This document shows, in pieces, positions 28,972-39,606 of a DNA stretch of 64,000 bases (position 1 is the first letter of the stretch; every line of letters begins with the position of its first letter). Below the pieces are notes generated by a model. That model saw only the letters and a program-made list of their open reading frames with translations, was not told the DNA's origin and ran no database searches. The stretch covers positions 1,612,001 through 1,676,000 of the forward strand of contig NZ_CP059560.1 of the NCBI RefSeq assembly GCF_017894385.1, written 5' to 3'. This stretch comes from Aromatoleum petrolei (GTDB taxonomy: Bacteria; Pseudomonadota; Gammaproteobacteria; Burkholderiales; Rhodocyclaceae). Position numbers and translations under genes: made by a program.

Positions 28972-30594
28972 ATGGCAGACCTCGAACGCCTGACTCTCCT
29001 CATCATCGAAAGCAATCAGGGCATGCGCAGCCAATTGCGATCGATGCTCAACAGCTTCGGGATTGCCAATGTCAGGTTTGCGCCCTCCGCCGGCGCAGCC
29101 ATCACTCGTCTGCGCGACCAGCGCTACGACGTCATCCTGAGCGAATATAGTCTCGGCGACGGCCAGGACGGACAGCACTTGCTGGAGGATCTTCGCACCA
29201 AGGAGATCATCCCGCTCGACACGCTGTTCATCATGATCACTGGCGAGCGCAATTACGAGCGAGTGGTCAGCGCTGCGGAGCTCGCCCCAAACGACTACAT
29301 CCTGAAACCGCTCACCCCCGACATGCTGCACATGCGGCTGTTGCGCTCGCTCGAGAAGCGCGACACCTTCCTGCCAGTCTATCGGCTGATCGAGGCGGGG
29401 GAGACGCAGCAGGCGATCGACGCCTGCACGGCCCGGGCCGAGAGCCACCCGCGCTACCGCATCGACTTCCTTCGCCTCGAAGCAGAACTCCACGCAGCGC
29501 TCGGGCACACCGACCAGGCGGAGAGCATCTACCGCGAGATCCTCGCCGCCAAGGCGATACCGTGGGCGCGGCTCGGCCTGGCGAAGATGCTGTTCGCGAA
29601 GAAGGACTACGCAGGCGCGGAGGAGATTCTCAGCGCACTGGTTGCCGAGAACAGCCGCTATGTTGACGCCTACGACTGGCTGGCGCGAACGCGCGAGGAA
29701 ACGGGCCGCATGGCGGAGGCACGCGAGGTCCTGACCAGTGCGGTTGCCCTTTCCCCCCATCGTCTCGGGCGACTGCGCCATCTCGGCAACGTCCAGCTTG
29801 CTGCCGGAGACGGCGCCGCCGCCGAGCGAACGCTGGCAGAGGTGGTGCGGAAAGGAAAATACTCCGATTTTCGCGATCCGGAGGACCACGTGCTGCTCGT
29901 CCGGGCGCAGCTCAAGCAGGGCCGTACCGACGAAGCGCAGGCGACAATCCGCGATCTGGAGTCGAGCATGGGGGGGATGCCGGCGACGCCCGTCTGCGCG
30001 TCGCTGTCCAAGGCCCTTTACCACACCAGTACCGGAGCGGAGGAACTCGCGCAGGCCGCCTTGCGGGATGCACTGCAGGCCGGCACCGCCGTCTCGTCCC
30101 TGTCCATCGACATGAAGCAGGAACTGGTCAAGACCTGCCTGGACAATCACATGGAGGCCGAAGGCAGTCAGCTGGTGATCGACATTCTGCGCAATGCCGC
30201 GGACGAACGCACCGTCGAGAGAACCCGCGCGATCCTTCAGGAACGCGGACACGGCGATCTGTCGGACGAACTCGAGGAGCGCGTGCACGTGGAGGTGCGC
30301 GGACTCATCGCGGCGGGTGCCGACATGGTGAAGGCGGGCGACTTCGACGGCGCCGTGCGGGAAATGATGGCTGCCGTGCAGAAGATGCCCGGAAATCCCC
30401 ACGTCCTCTTCAACGCAGCGCTCGCACTGTTGCGACACATCGAGAACCGCGGCTGGAGTGAGCGTCTTGCCTCGCAGGCACGCGGCCTGATTGCGCGTAC
30501 GCGGCGCCTCGACCCCAGCAATCCGCGTCTCGATGCACTGAGCGGCTTCATGCAGCAGCTGGTCCGGAAATACAATCCGCGCCGGGGCGCCTGA
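28972..30594 (+). CDS. Pseudo-receiver domain / TPR-repeat protein
   Basis: 540 residues. An N-terminal response-regulator receiver fold (about 8-125) is followed by tetratricopeptide-type helical repeats over the rest. The phosphorylation pocket is altered: the usual acidic pair is Glu13-Ser14 (LLIIESNQG), the acceptor position carries Glu58 (VILSEYSLGDG) where related proteins have Asp, while Thr90 and Lys112 (DYILKPLT) remain. It may act as a phosphorylation-independent adaptor, the Glu perhaps mimicking the active state; that is inference. No kinase gene adjoins. It lies between the aspS terminator and a ribonuclease/barstar pair. Confidence 0.82.
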   Translation: MADLERLTLLIIESNQGMRSQLRSMLNSFGIANVRFAPSAGAAITRLRDQRYDVILSEYSLGDGQDGQHLLEDLRTKEIIPLDTLFIMITGERNYERVVSAAELAPNDYILKPLTPDMLHMRLLRSLEKRDTFLPVYRLIEAGETQQAIDACTARAESHPRYRIDFLRLEAELHAALGHTDQAESIYREILAAKAIPWARLGLAKMLFAKKDYAGAEEILSALVAENSRYVDAYDWLARTREETGRMAEAREVLTSAVALSPHRLGRLRHLGNVQLAAGDGAAAERTLAEVVRKGKYSDFRDPEDHVLLVRAQLKQGRTDEAQATIRDLESSMGGMPATPVCASLSKALYHTSTGAEELAQAALRDALQAGTAVSSLSIDMKQELVKTCLDNHMEAEGSQLVIDILRNAADERTVERTRAILQERGHGDLSDELEERVHVEVRGLIAAGADMVKAGDFDGAVREMMAAVQKMPGNPHVLFNAALALLRHIENRGWSERLASQARGLIARTRRLDPSNPRLDALSGFMQQLVRKYNPRRGA

Positions 30595-30651
30595 CCGCCG
30601 GATAAACGATTTGGACGAAATCCCGCGGCGGATCGGCCTCAGGAGACCGAC

Positions 30652-31014
30652 TTGCGAGCACTGATACTGAGATTCACGCTGTTCGCTGCAACAGCGCTCG
30701 CAGCCTTGCCGGGATGCGGCCGCGGACCGGACAGCGCGACGACCGACGCGCTGCCGCGCGAGGCTCTGGCCACGCTCGCGCTCATCGACCGTGGCGGACC
30801 TTTTCCGTATCGCAAGGACGGCACGGTGTTCCAGAACCGCGAGCGCCTGTTGCCCGAAAAGCCGCGCGGTTACTACCGCGAATACACCGTGCCGACGCCC
30901 GGCAAGAACGATCGCGGGGCACGCCGTATTGTCACGGGAGGGGAGCCTCCCGAGGTGATTTACTACACCGCCGATCACTATCGCAGTTTCCGCCGCATCG
31001 ATCCGCGGCGCTGA
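30652..31014 (+). CDS. Secreted guanyl-specific ribonuclease (RNase Sa/barnase family)
   Basis: 120-residue exported microbial ribonuclease. A signal sequence ends in LPGC (Cys22), which could be a lipobox, although Pro at -2 is unusual. The mature domain begins at GGPFPYRKDGTVFQNRE and keeps the catalytic set: Glu78 in YREYTV, Arg91/Arg92 in RRIV, and His109 in TADHYRSF. These enzymes cut single-stranded RNA after guanosine. A barstar-family inhibitor gene follows 14 bp later, as in barnase/barstar. The annotated start at 30652 is a TTG preceded by a GGAG-like site (CAGGAG). Confidence 0.85.
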   Translation: MRALILRFTLFAATALAALPGCGRGPDSATTDALPREALATLALIDRGGPFPYRKDGTVFQNRERLLPEKPRGYYREYTVPTPGKNDRGARRIVTGGEPPEVIYYTADHYRSFRRIDPRR

Positions 31015-31028
31015 AGCGGGAGGAAGGG

Positions 31029-31472
31029 ATGGACGAGCTTGATCGAGTCGCCGACAGGCTGCGCAAGGCTTCCGGTGCCGGCGTGTATCACCTGCCTCAG
31101 GACGGCGGGGCAGCCATTGCCGCCGCCGCCGCCGCCGCCGGCCTCGGGGTGGCGCATGCCGACCTGTCCGATTGCCGGGACAAAGCCGAGTTCCTGCGCC
31201 GGGTCGCTGCGGCACTGCGTTTTCCCGATTGGTTCGGCCACAATTGGGACGCCCTTGCGGACTGTGTGTCGGACATGAGCTGGTGGCCGGACGAGGGCCA
31301 TGTACTGATCCTCGAGCACGCCGATGGATTTCGCATCGCGGCGGAACGAGACTTTCTCGAGGCGCTCGAGATTCTCGGGGAGGCGGCCGGCGACTGGGCC
31401 ACGCAAGACGTTCCCTTCTGGATCTTCGTCGGACTGACCGCCGACGGGGTCGCCCATCTACGACGATTCTGA
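31029..31472 (+). CDS. Barstar-family ribonuclease inhibitor
   Basis: 147 residues. The barstar fold is recognised by AHADLSDCRDKAEFL, ALRFPDWFGHNWDALADCV and the Trp-rich MSWWPDEGHVLILEHAD segment; the WFGHNWDAL motif is the signature and supplies the acidic residue that blocks a ribonuclease active site. It should protect the cytoplasm from the ribonuclease encoded just upstream. The start is the ATG at 31029 after GAGGAAGG. An Ala run is encoded by seven perfect GCC repeats. The stop is five bases before nudB. Confidence 0.88.
   Translation: MDELDRVADRLRKASGAGVYHLPQDGGAAIAAAAAAAGLGVAHADLSDCRDKAEFLRRVAAALRFPDWFGHNWDALADCVSDMSWWPDEGHVLILEHADGFRIAAERDFLEALEILGEAAGDWATQDVPFWIFVGLTADGVAHLRRF
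31119..31139 (+). repeat. (GCC)7 trinucleotide repeat within the barstar gene
   Basis: Seven uninterrupted GCC units coding for alanine. Changes in copy number would alter the length of the Ala run without shifting the frame. Confidence 0.85.
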
Positions 31473-31477
31473 CGCGA

Positions 31478-31936
31478 ATGATGGCCTACAAGCTGCCTGT
31501 GTCCGTGCTCGTTGTCGTACATACGGCAGCGCTCGACGTATTGTTGCTGCAGCGCGTGTCACCGCCGGGCTTCTGGCAGTCGGTCACCGGAAGCCTGGAG
31601 CCGGGCGAATCGCCTGCGGAGGCGGCGCTGCGGGAGATTTGCGAGGAAACGGGGATCGCGGCCCGACCACAAGACCTTGTCGATTGGCGACGCTGCAACC
31701 GCTTCGCGATCCGCGAGGAATGGCGCCACCGCTATGCGCCCGAGGTGTCCCACAATCTCGAGCACGTCTTCAGCCTGTGCGTGCCCGACGGCCAGCCGGT
31801 CACGCTCGCACCCGACGAGCACGACGCGACATTTTGGCTGCCTCACGACGCGGCTGCGGCGAAAGTTTTCTCGTGGACCAATCGCGACGCGATCCTGCAA
31901 CTGCCCGATCATTTCCCGGCGGGCCGCAGGCGCTAG
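31478..31936 (+). CDS. nudB: Dihydroneopterin triphosphate diphosphatase (Nudix)
   Basis: 152-residue Nudix hydrolase. The Nudix box GSLEPGESPAEAALREICEE (continuing TG and a hydrophobic residue) fits GX5EX7REUXEEXGU fully. The N-terminal YKLPVSVLVVVHT and the tryptophan-containing GFWQSVTGSLE segment are typical of NudB, the second step of folate synthesis. The gene often follows aspS in betaproteobacteria, which supports the assignment; here three genes intervene. The start may be either of two adjacent ATG codons, 31478 or 31481. Confidence 0.85.
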   Translation: MMAYKLPVSVLVVVHTAALDVLLLQRVSPPGFWQSVTGSLEPGESPAEAALREICEETGIAARPQDLVDWRRCNRFAIREEWRHRYAPEVSHNLEHVFSLCVPDGQPVTLAPDEHDATFWLPHDAAAAKVFSWTNRDAILQLPDHFPAGRRR

Positions 31937-31963
31937 CAAGCCCTGCCCTTCGGTCGGGCTCGC

Positions 31964-32173
31964 TCAGCCCTGCGACGCTTCAAGCAGCGCCTTGAGGCAA
32001 GCCGGACAATAGCAACCGGCGCCTTCGTCCGGAACTGTGACCAGACGCGGCAGAACCGCGCACCAGCACACGGGTTCGCCTGCCTGCATCCCGCAGGTAA
32101 AGACGGCCCCACAGCGCGGACAGGTTGAAGTGACGCTCGTCGGCTCGGATAAATTCGGATTTCTTTCAGTCAT
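31964..32173 (-). CDS. Cysteine-rich CWC family protein
   Basis: 69-residue protein with eight cysteines in the order CPRC, FTC, CWC, CYC, C (CPRCGAVFTC, VCWCAVLP, GCYCPACL), the Cys_rich_CWC signature; it probably binds zinc. Function unknown. The ATG at 32173 (MTERNPNLSEP) is chosen over an upstream start because the CWC domain begins shortly after and the upstream part lacks family features. It diverges from hsp20. Confidence 0.78.
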   Translation of the reverse strand: MTERNPNLSEPTSVTSTCPRCGAVFTCGMQAGEPVCWCAVLPRLVTVPDEGAGCYCPACLKALLEASQG

Positions 32174-32293
32174 CGAGGAGCCGCTCCGCTGAACTGGCGA
32201 TTGTACCCCCGGAGATCCTCTTTGATCTTGCAATGCCCCATTCCGTATCTATATTTGGGATGAGAAGACCATGTTGTTAAAGAGGAGAAGGCC
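32174..32293. promoter_or_regulatory. Divergent control region before hsp20
   Basis: A 120-bp gap between the CWC gene and hsp20. CCCCATTC at 32236-32243 resembles the -10 of a heat-shock (sigma-32) promoter, but I find no good -35 at the right distance. A strong AAAGAGGAGAAGG ribosome binding site precedes the hsp20 ATG. Confidence 0.35.
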
Positions 32294-33728
<1,435 letters not shown>

Positions 33729-33750
33729 GCCCGCGGATCACGCCCAAGGA

Positions 33751-33785
33751 AGCCGGAACTGCCCGCAAGGGAGTTCCGGCTTTTT
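33751..33785. terminator. Terminator after argB, probably shared with cysNC
   Basis: Perfect stem AGCCGGAACT / AGTTCCGGCT with a T5 tract on the plus strand, placed between the convergent ends of argB and cysNC. The minus-strand reading lacks a good T run, so it is strongest for argB. Confidence 0.88.
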
Positions 33786-33792
33786 GCTGCCC

Positions 33793-35700
33793 TCAGTCGC
33801 CCAGACCGCCGCGGCGCTGCAACTCCAGCACGAGGTAGGTGGCCGCCTCGGCGGCGCTCATCGTCACGGTGTTGATGCGCACGTCGGGCGCTTCCGGCGC
33901 CTCGTAGGGGGAGTCGATCCCGGTGAAGTTCTTGAGTTCGCCGCGCCTTGCCTTCTTGTACAGCCCCTTGGCGTCGCGCCCTTCGGCGACCTCGAGCGGC
34001 GTGTCGATGAATACTTCGAGGAATTCGTCTTCGGCCACCAGGCTGCGCGCCATCTGGCGCTCGGCACGGAAGGGCGAGATGAAGGCGGTGATGACGATGA
34101 GGCCGGCATCGACCATCAGCTTCGCCACTTCGGCCACGCGCCGGATGTTCTCGACGCGGTCGGCCTCCGTGAAGCCGAGGTCCTTGTTGAGCCCGTGGCG
34201 CACGTTGTCGCCGTCGAGCAGGTAGGTGTGATAACCCTGTGCGTGCAGCTTCTTCTCGACGAGATTGGCAACCGTTGACTTGCCGGCGCCGGACAGGCCG
34301 GTGAACCACAGCACGCACGGCTTCTGGTGCTTGAGCGCGGCGCGCGCAGCCTTGTCCACATCGACGTGCTGCATGTGGATGTTCTGGCTGCGACGCAGTG
34401 CGAAGTGGATCAGCCCCGCGCCGACGGTGTTGTTGCTCAGGCGGTCGATGAGGATGAAGCCGCCGGTGTCGCGGTTCTCGTCATAGGGATCGAAGGCGAT
34501 CGGGCGGTCGAGGCTGAGGTTGCACACGCCGATCGCGTTGAGGTCCAGCGTGCGCGCGGCCACATGCTCCAGGGTATTCACGTTGACCTGGTACTTGATG
34601 TGGGTGACGGTCGCAGTGACGGTCTTCGCGCCGATCTTGAGCAGATAGGGGCGACCAGGCAGGAGCGGCTCGTCGTGCATCCACACCAGGGTCGTCTCGA
34701 ACTGGTCGGCCGAGCCAGCGGGCGAGTCGGCGGTCGAGATGACGTCACCACGCGAGATGTCGATCTCGTCGGCGAGGGTCAGCGTGATCGACTGGCCGGC
34801 GACGGCCTGCTCCACGTCGCCGTCGCGCGTAACGATGCGCGCGATCGTGCTTTCCTTGCCCGAGGGCTGGACGCGGATGCGGTCGCCCGGTTTCACGATG
34901 CCGCCGGCGATGGTGCCGGCGAAGCCGCGGAAGTCGAGGTTCGGGCGGTTAACCCACTGCACGGGTAGGCGGAAGGGCTGCTTCTGCAGGCGTTCGTCGT
35001 CGACCTCGACGGTTTCGAGGTAGCCCATCAGCGTCGTGCCGTGATACCAGGGCATGCTGGCGCTGGGCTCGATGATGTTGTCGCCCTTGTAGGCGGACAT
35101 CGGGATGAAGGTCACCTCATCGAGACCGATCTGTGCGGCGAAGCTGCGATAGTCCTCGCAGATGCGCCGGAACACGGGCTCGGCGTAGTCGACGAGGTCC
35201 ATCTTGCTGATCGCGACGACGATGTGGCGGATGCCCAGCAGCGACACGAGGTAGCTATGTCGCCGAGTCTGCGTGAGCACACCGCGGCGCGCATCGACCA
35301 TCAGCACCGCCGCGTCGGCGGTCGAAGCGCCGGTGACCATGTTGCGGGTGTATTGCTCGTGCCCCGGCGTGTCGGCGACGATGAACTTGCGCTTGTCGGT
35401 GGAGAAGAAGCGATAGGCGACGTCGATCGTGATGCCCTGCTCGCGCTCGGCGGCGAGGCCGTCGACGAGCAGCGCGAAGTCGAGATTCTCGCCTTGCGTG
35501 CCGTACTTCTTCGAGTCGGCCTCCATGGCGGCGAGCTGGTCCTCGAAGAGCATCTTCGATTCGTACAGCAGGCGACCGATCAGCGTGCTCTTGCCGTCGT
35601 CGACGCTGCCGCAGGTGATGAAGCGCAGCAGGCTCTTCTTCTCGTGCGCCTGCAGGTACTGCTCGATGTCGGTGGCGATCAGATCCGAGATGTGGGCCAT
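33793..35700 (-). CDS. cysNC: Bifunctional sulfate adenylyltransferase GTPase / APS kinase
   Basis: 635 residues, a natural fusion. Residues 1 to about 430 are CysN, the EF-Tu-like GTPase of ATP sulfurylase: GSVDDGKST (31-39), [11 protein letters not shown] and a nucleotide-specificity motif SKMD in place of the usual NKxD. Residues from about 440 are CysC, the APS kinase, with P-loop GLSGAGKST near 465 and the [10 protein letters not shown] and [10 protein letters not shown] segments. With CysD it makes PAPS from sulfate. The start is [11 protein letters not shown] at 35700, one base after cysD. PAPS can feed either reduction or sulfotransferases. Confidence 0.96.
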   Translation of the reverse strand: MAHISDLIATDIEQYLQAHEKKSLLRFITCGSVDDGKSTLIGRLLYESKMLFEDQLAAMEADSKKYGTQGENLDFALLVDGLAAEREQGITIDVAYRFFSTDKRKFIVADTPGHEQYTRNMVTGASTADAAVLMVDARRGVLTQTRRHSYLVSLLGIRHIVVAISKMDLVDYAEPVFRRICEDYRSFAAQIGLDEVTFIPMSAYKGDNIIEPSASMPWYHGTTLMGYLETVEVDDERLQKQPFRLPVQWVNRPNLDFRGFAGTIAGGIVKPGDRIRVQPSGKESTIARIVTRDGDVEQAVAGQSITLTLADEIDISRGDVISTADSPAGSADQFETTLVWMHDEPLLPGRPYLLKIGAKTVTATVTHIKYQVNVNTLEHVAARTLDLNAIGVCNLSLDRPIAFDPYDENRDTGGFILIDRLSNNTVGAGLIHFALRRSQNIHMQHVDVDKAARAALKHQKPCVLWFTGLSGAGKSTVANLVEKKLHAQGYHTYLLDGDNVRHGLNKDLGFTEADRVENIRRVAEVAKLMVDAGLIVITAFISPFRAERQMARSLVAEDEFLEVFIDTPLEVAEGRDAKGLYKKARRGELKNFTGIDSPYEAPEAPDVRINTVTMSAAEAATYLVLELQRRGGLGD

Positions 35701-35701
35701 T

Positions 35702-36601
35702 TTAGAAGTACCCCTCCTGCTTCTTCTTTTCCATGGACGCGGCGGAGTCGTGGTCGATGACACGGCCCTGGCGCTCGGACGTCTTCGTCAGCAGCATCTC
35801 CTGGATGATCGCCGGCAGCGTGTCGGCCTCGGATTCGACTGCGCCGGTGAGCGGGTAGCAGCCCAGCGTCCGGAAGCGCACCTTCTTCATCATCGGCACT
35901 TCGCCCGGATGCAGCGGCATGCGCTCGTCGTCGACCATGATCAGCGCGCCGTCACGCTCCACGACCGGGCGCACGGCGGCGAGGTAGAGCGGCACGATGG
36001 GCACCTTCTCGAGGTAGATGTATTGCCAGATGTCGAGCTCGGTCCAGTTCGACAAGGGGAAGACGCGCATCGACTCGCCCTTGTGCTTCCTGGCGTTGTA
36101 GAGCTTCCACAGCTCGGGACGCTGGCTCTTGGGGTCCCAGCGGTGCTGCGCGGTGCGGAAGGAGAAAATGCGCTCCTTGGCGCGCGATTTTTCCTCGTCT
36201 CGGCGTGCGCCACCGAAGGCTGCGTCGAAGCCGTACTTGTCGAGTGCCTGCTTGAGGCCCTCGGTTTTCATGATGTCGGTGTGGATTGCGGAGCCGTGGG
36301 TGAAGGGGTTGATGTCCTTCGCGACGCCCTCGGGGTTGATATGCACGATCAGGTCGAGGCCGAGCTTGCTCACCATCTCGTCGCGGAAGGCATACATGTC
36401 GCGAAACTTCCAGCGCGTATCGACATGCAGCAGCGGGAAGGGCGGGCGCGCCGGGTGGAAGGCCTTCATCGCGAGGTGCAGCATCACCGCGCTGTCCTTG
36501 CCGATGGAGTACAGCATCACCGGGTTTTCCGCTTCGGCGACCACCTCGCGCATGATGTGGATGCTTTCGGCTTCGAGCCGCTGCAGGTGGGTAAGAGACA
36601 T
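35702..36601 (-). CDS. cysD: Sulfate adenylyltransferase subunit 2
   Basis: 299-residue catalytic subunit of ATP sulfurylase, PP-loop family, forming APS from sulfate and ATP. The PP-loop is [14 protein letters not shown] near residue 30. [12 protein letters not shown] and the C-terminal [10 protein letters not shown] (normal for CysD) support the call. The start is [15 protein letters not shown] at 36601. It heads the cysD-cysNC operon and diverges from cysQ across 98 bp. Confidence 0.97.
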   Translation of the reverse strand: MSLTHLQRLEAESIHIMREVVAEAENPVMLYSIGKDSAVMLHLAMKAFHPARPPFPLLHVDTRWKFRDMYAFRDEMVSKLGLDLIVHINPEGVAKDINPFTHGSAIHTDIMKTEGLKQALDKYGFDAAFGGARRDEEKSRAKERIFSFRTAQHRWDPKSQRPELWKLYNARKHKGESMRVFPLSNWTELDIWQYIYLEKVPIVPLYLAAVRPVVERDGALIMVDDERMPLHPGEVPMMKKVRFRTLGCYPLTGAVESEADTLPAIIQEMLLTKTSERQGRVIDHDSAASMEKKKQEGYF

Positions 36602-36699
36602 CGAGGTCCTCGTGATGACGATGAATTGCACGGTCGGCCGGCCTGTTCGGGCCTACAATGCCGGGTCGACAAGTATACCAACCGGCTGGAGTCACACCT

Positions 36700-37497
36700 G
36701 TGTCAAATGCGCTTCCCCTTTCCGGTCTAATCGAGCGACTGCTGCCGATCGCGCACGACGCAGGGGATGTCGTGATGTCGGTCTACGCGACGGACTTTTC
36801 GGTGCGCGGCAAGGATGACGCATCGCCGGTCACCGAGGCGGACGAACGCGCCGAGCAGGTGATCCTCGGCGGGCTCGCCGCGCTCGCGCCGGAGATCCCC
36901 GTCGTGGCCGAGGAAGCGGTCGCTGCGGGACGTGTTCCGGAGATCGGCAGGCGATTCTGGCTCGTCGACCCGCTCGACGGCACCAAGGAGTTCATCAGGC
37001 GCAACGGCGAATTCACGGTCAATATCGCCCTCGTCGAGGATGGCCGGCCGCTGCTGGGCGTGGTTCTCGCGCCCGCACTCGGCAAGCTCTACGCAGGGGC
37101 AGCGGGCGTCGGCGCCTTCGTCGAGGATGCCAGCGGTCGCCGGACGATCCGCTGCCGGGTGCCGCCAGCCGAAGGTCTCACCGTGCTCGCCAGCCGCTCG
37201 CACGGCGACGCCGCGGCGCTCGACGCCTTTCTCGCGGGACGCAAGGTCGCCAGGCTCGCGAGCGCCGGATCCTCGCTCAAGCTGTGCCTGATCGCAGCGG
37301 GCGAAGCCGACCTCTACCCGCGCCTCGGGCGCACGATGGAATGGGACATCGCCGCCGGCCATGCAGTGCTCGCTGCGGCCGGCGGACGGGTCACCGGACT
37401 GGACGGGCGCCCGCTTGTCTATGCCAAGCAGGGCTTCGAGAATCCCCATTTCGCCGCCTGGGGCCTTGAAGAAGGCGCGCCCCTCCGAGCCGCATGA
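36700..37497 (+). CDS. cysQ: 3'(2'),5'-bisphosphate nucleotidase CysQ
   Basis: 265-residue inositol-monophosphatase-superfamily phosphatase that removes PAP, the by-product of PAPS use. Metal ligands: Glu71 (VVAEEAV) and Asp90/Asp93 (WLVDPLDGTKEF), with EWDIAAGHAVLAAAGG near the C-terminus. The start is GTG at 36700, supported by GGAG eight bases upstream; an ATG at 36658 is also in frame. It diverges from cysD and overlaps the following permease gene by ATGA, tying PAP removal to sulfate handling. Confidence 0.94.
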   Translation: MSNALPLSGLIERLLPIAHDAGDVVMSVYATDFSVRGKDDASPVTEADERAEQVILGGLAALAPEIPVVAEEAVAAGRVPEIGRRFWLVDPLDGTKEFIRRNGEFTVNIALVEDGRPLLGVVLAPALGKLYAGAAGVGAFVEDASGRRTIRCRVPPAEGLTVLASRSHGDAAALDAFLAGRKVARLASAGSSLKLCLIAAGEADLYPRLGRTMEWDIAAGHAVLAAAGGRVTGLDGRPLVYAKQGFENPHFAAWGLEEGAPLRAA

Positions 37498-39221
37498 CGC
37501 CCTACCTCGTCCTGCTGTCCATCGTCGCGCTGCTGACCCTCCTGATTCGGGGACGCACGACACCCGCGATCCTGTTCACGGTGTGGGCCGCTGCCTACTA
37601 CCTCCTTGGATTCGTCAGCGAACGCGAGTGGCTCGCCGGCTACACGAATTCGGCGCTCACCACGCTGATCCTGCTCCTGCTGGTGTCGCTGGCGCTGGAG
37701 CGCTCGCCGCTGCTGGACCGCTTTTCGGACCTCGTACTGAAGGGCGGACCCGCACGCGCGATCCTGCGGCTGTCGGTCGTGACGACCCTGTTCTCGGCCG
37801 TCCTCAACAACACGGCCGTCGTCGGCGCCCTGCTGGGGGTGGTCTCCAAACAGCGCCACGTGGCGCCGTCCAAGCTCCTGATTCCGCTTTCCTACGCCGC
37901 GATCCTGGGCGGAGTGACCACCCTCATCGGCACCTCAACCAACCTCGTCGTCAACTCCTTCGTCATCGACGCCGGCCTGCCGGCGCTGGAGATGTTCCAG
38001 TTCAGCCTCGTCGGCATCCCGCTCGCGCTCGCGTGCATTGCGGTGATTGTGCTGTGTTCGCGCCTGCTGCCGGCGCACGAACCGGCCGAGCGGGAAAGCC
38101 GCCAGAGCTACTTTCTCGAGGCGCAGGTCACACCCGATTCGCCTCTGACCGGCCGCAGCATCGAGCAGAACCGGTTGCGCAACCTCGACGGCCTGTTCCT
38201 GCTGGAACTCGAGCGCGAGGGGCGGCTGATCTCGCCGGTGGGGCCGGACGAGATCCTCGCGGAAGGCGACATACTGGTCTTCACCGGGCAGGTCGAAAAA
38301 GTGCAGGCGCTGCAGCAGATTCCAGGCCTGCAGGTGTTCGGCACGCGCGCGGACGCGCTGCTGGGATCCAACCTCGTCGAGGTGGTGATCTCGAACGAGT
38401 CGATCCTGCCCAACCGCACGCTGCGGGATGTGGATTTCCGCTTGCAGTTCGATGCCGGGGTCGTCGGCATCCGGCGCGGCGACAAGCGCCTGACCGGCCA
38501 GCTCGGGCGGATCCCGCTGCGCGTCGGTGATGCGCTGCTGCTCGCCGTCGGCCCCGACTTTGCCCAGCACCGCAACATCGACCGCAACTTCCACCTGCTC
38601 GACACCGGCGTGCTGCGCCCGAGGCTGACGCCGCGCCAGAGCACGCTCGCGCTGAGCGGCTTCGCGCTCGCGATCGCGCTGTCCGCAGTCGGCGTGTGGC
38701 CGCTGCTGAACTGCCTGCTGGTGCTGCTCGCGACCCTGCTCGCGACTCGCATTCTGTCGGTGAGCGAGATGCGCCGGCGCTTTCCCTTCGACCTGCTGGT
38801 GACGATAGGCTCGGCACTCGCGATCGCGAAGGCACTGGAATCCTCCGGCGCAGCGGAACTGGTCGCCGACGGCATGCGCAGCCTGTTCGACGGGCACGGC
38901 GTCCTCGGCGCATTCATCGGCGTTTACCTGATTACCGTCGTGCTGACCGAAGTGATCACGAACAATGCCGCCGCTGCGCTGGCGTTTCCGATTGCGCTAT
39001 CGACCGCCCGCGCGTTCGATGTCGATCCGATGCCCTTCGTGATGGCGATCGCCTACGGTGCGAGCGCGGGCTTCCTGATTCCCTTCGGTTACCAGACCCA
39101 CCTGATGGTGATGTCGCCGGGCCGATACCGCACGCTGGACTTTTTCCGCATCGGCCTGCCGGTCAGCCTGACCTATTCCGCAGCGGTCCTGCTGCTGGTG
39201 CCGGTCTTCTTCCCGTTCTGA
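37494..39221 (+). CDS. SLC13/DASS-type permease with TrkA-C domains, probable sulfate uptake
   Basis: 575 residues. Two transport halves (about 1-200 and 380-575) each carry a family signature: GGVTTLIGTSTNLVVN in the first and EVITNNAAAALAFPIAL in the second. Two TrkA-C/RCK-C-like regulatory domains lie between them (about 205-290 and 295-370: LTGRSIEQNRLRNLDG, NRTLRDVDFRLQFDAG). Such transporters carry sulfate or dicarboxylates; the ATGA overlap with cysQ favours sulfate, by inference. Confidence 0.85.
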   Translation: MTPYLVLLSIVALLTLLIRGRTTPAILFTVWAAAYYLLGFVSEREWLAGYTNSALTTLILLLLVSLALERSPLLDRFSDLVLKGGPARAILRLSVVTTLFSAVLNNTAVVGALLGVVSKQRHVAPSKLLIPLSYAAILGGVTTLIGTSTNLVVNSFVIDAGLPALEMFQFSLVGIPLALACIAVIVLCSRLLPAHEPAERESRQSYFLEAQVTPDSPLTGRSIEQNRLRNLDGLFLLELEREGRLISPVGPDEILAEGDILVFTGQVEKVQALQQIPGLQVFGTRADALLGSNLVEVVISNESILPNRTLRDVDFRLQFDAGVVGIRRGDKRLTGQLGRIPLRVGDALLLAVGPDFAQHRNIDRNFHLLDTGVLRPRLTPRQSTLALSGFALAIALSAVGVWPLLNCLLVLLATLLATRILSVSEMRRRFPFDLLVTIGSALAIAKALESSGAAELVADGMRSLFDGHGVLGAFIGVYLITVVLTEVITNNAAAALAFPIALSTARAFDVDPMPFVMAIAYGASAGFLIPFGYQTHLMVMSPGRYRTLDFFRIGLPVSLTYSAAVLLLVPVFFPF

Positions 39222-39354
39222 GAGCGCGTGAATCAATCTACTGCGCAACCCGATTCGCACCTGCGATGCTCGCCGTACCACACTCGTACGGCTGCGCCTC
39301 TCGAACCGAACTCGGGCCGCTCGCGACGATTTCTTTCACAAGCTCGGAGACGAT

Positions 39355-39606
39355 TCAGCGCGCGCTGAGGCGAGCGACGAAATCGACGACGGTGCCGACG
39401 GTCGCGAAGGAGCTACCGTCGATCTCGTCGTCGGGCACCTCGATGCCGAAGCGTTCCTCGATCGCGTGGATGACCGCGAGCACGGCCATGGAGTCGAGTT
39501 CGGGCACGCTGCCGAGCAGCGCCGTGTCGGCATCGAATTGCAAACCGCGGCCATCGAGGCTCAACACTTCGTCGAGCAGGGCCAAAACCTGTTCCTGGAT
39601 GTTCAA
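39355..39606 (-). CDS. Acyl carrier protein of an exosortase-A-type locus
   Basis: 83-residue acidic four-helix carrier with the phosphopantetheine serine in ELDSMAVL (Ser39). It starts with TTG at 39606, preceded by GAGG on its strand; upstream in-frame codons have no ACP features. It diverges from an acyl-CoA ligase gene that is in turn followed by a PLP decarboxylase. This trio recurs beside exosortase A / PEP-CTERM exopolysaccharide genes, where its chemistry is unproven. The carrier probably receives an acyl or aminoacyl group from the ligase. Confidence 0.85.
   Translation of the reverse strand: MNIQEQVLALLDEVLSLDGRGLQFDADTALLGSVPELDSMAVLAVIHAIEERFGIEVPDDEIDGSSFATVGTVVDFVARLSAR

Noticed and set aside
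28813..31215. An 800-codon minus-strand frame covering the receiver/TPR gene and ribonuclease
   Set aside because: It crosses an intrinsic terminator and opposes well-identified genes; no family features.
32220..32243. Sigma-32 heat-shock promoter before hsp20
   Set aside because: CCCCATTC is a fair -10, but the only CTTTGAT-like -35 lies about nine bases away, too close.
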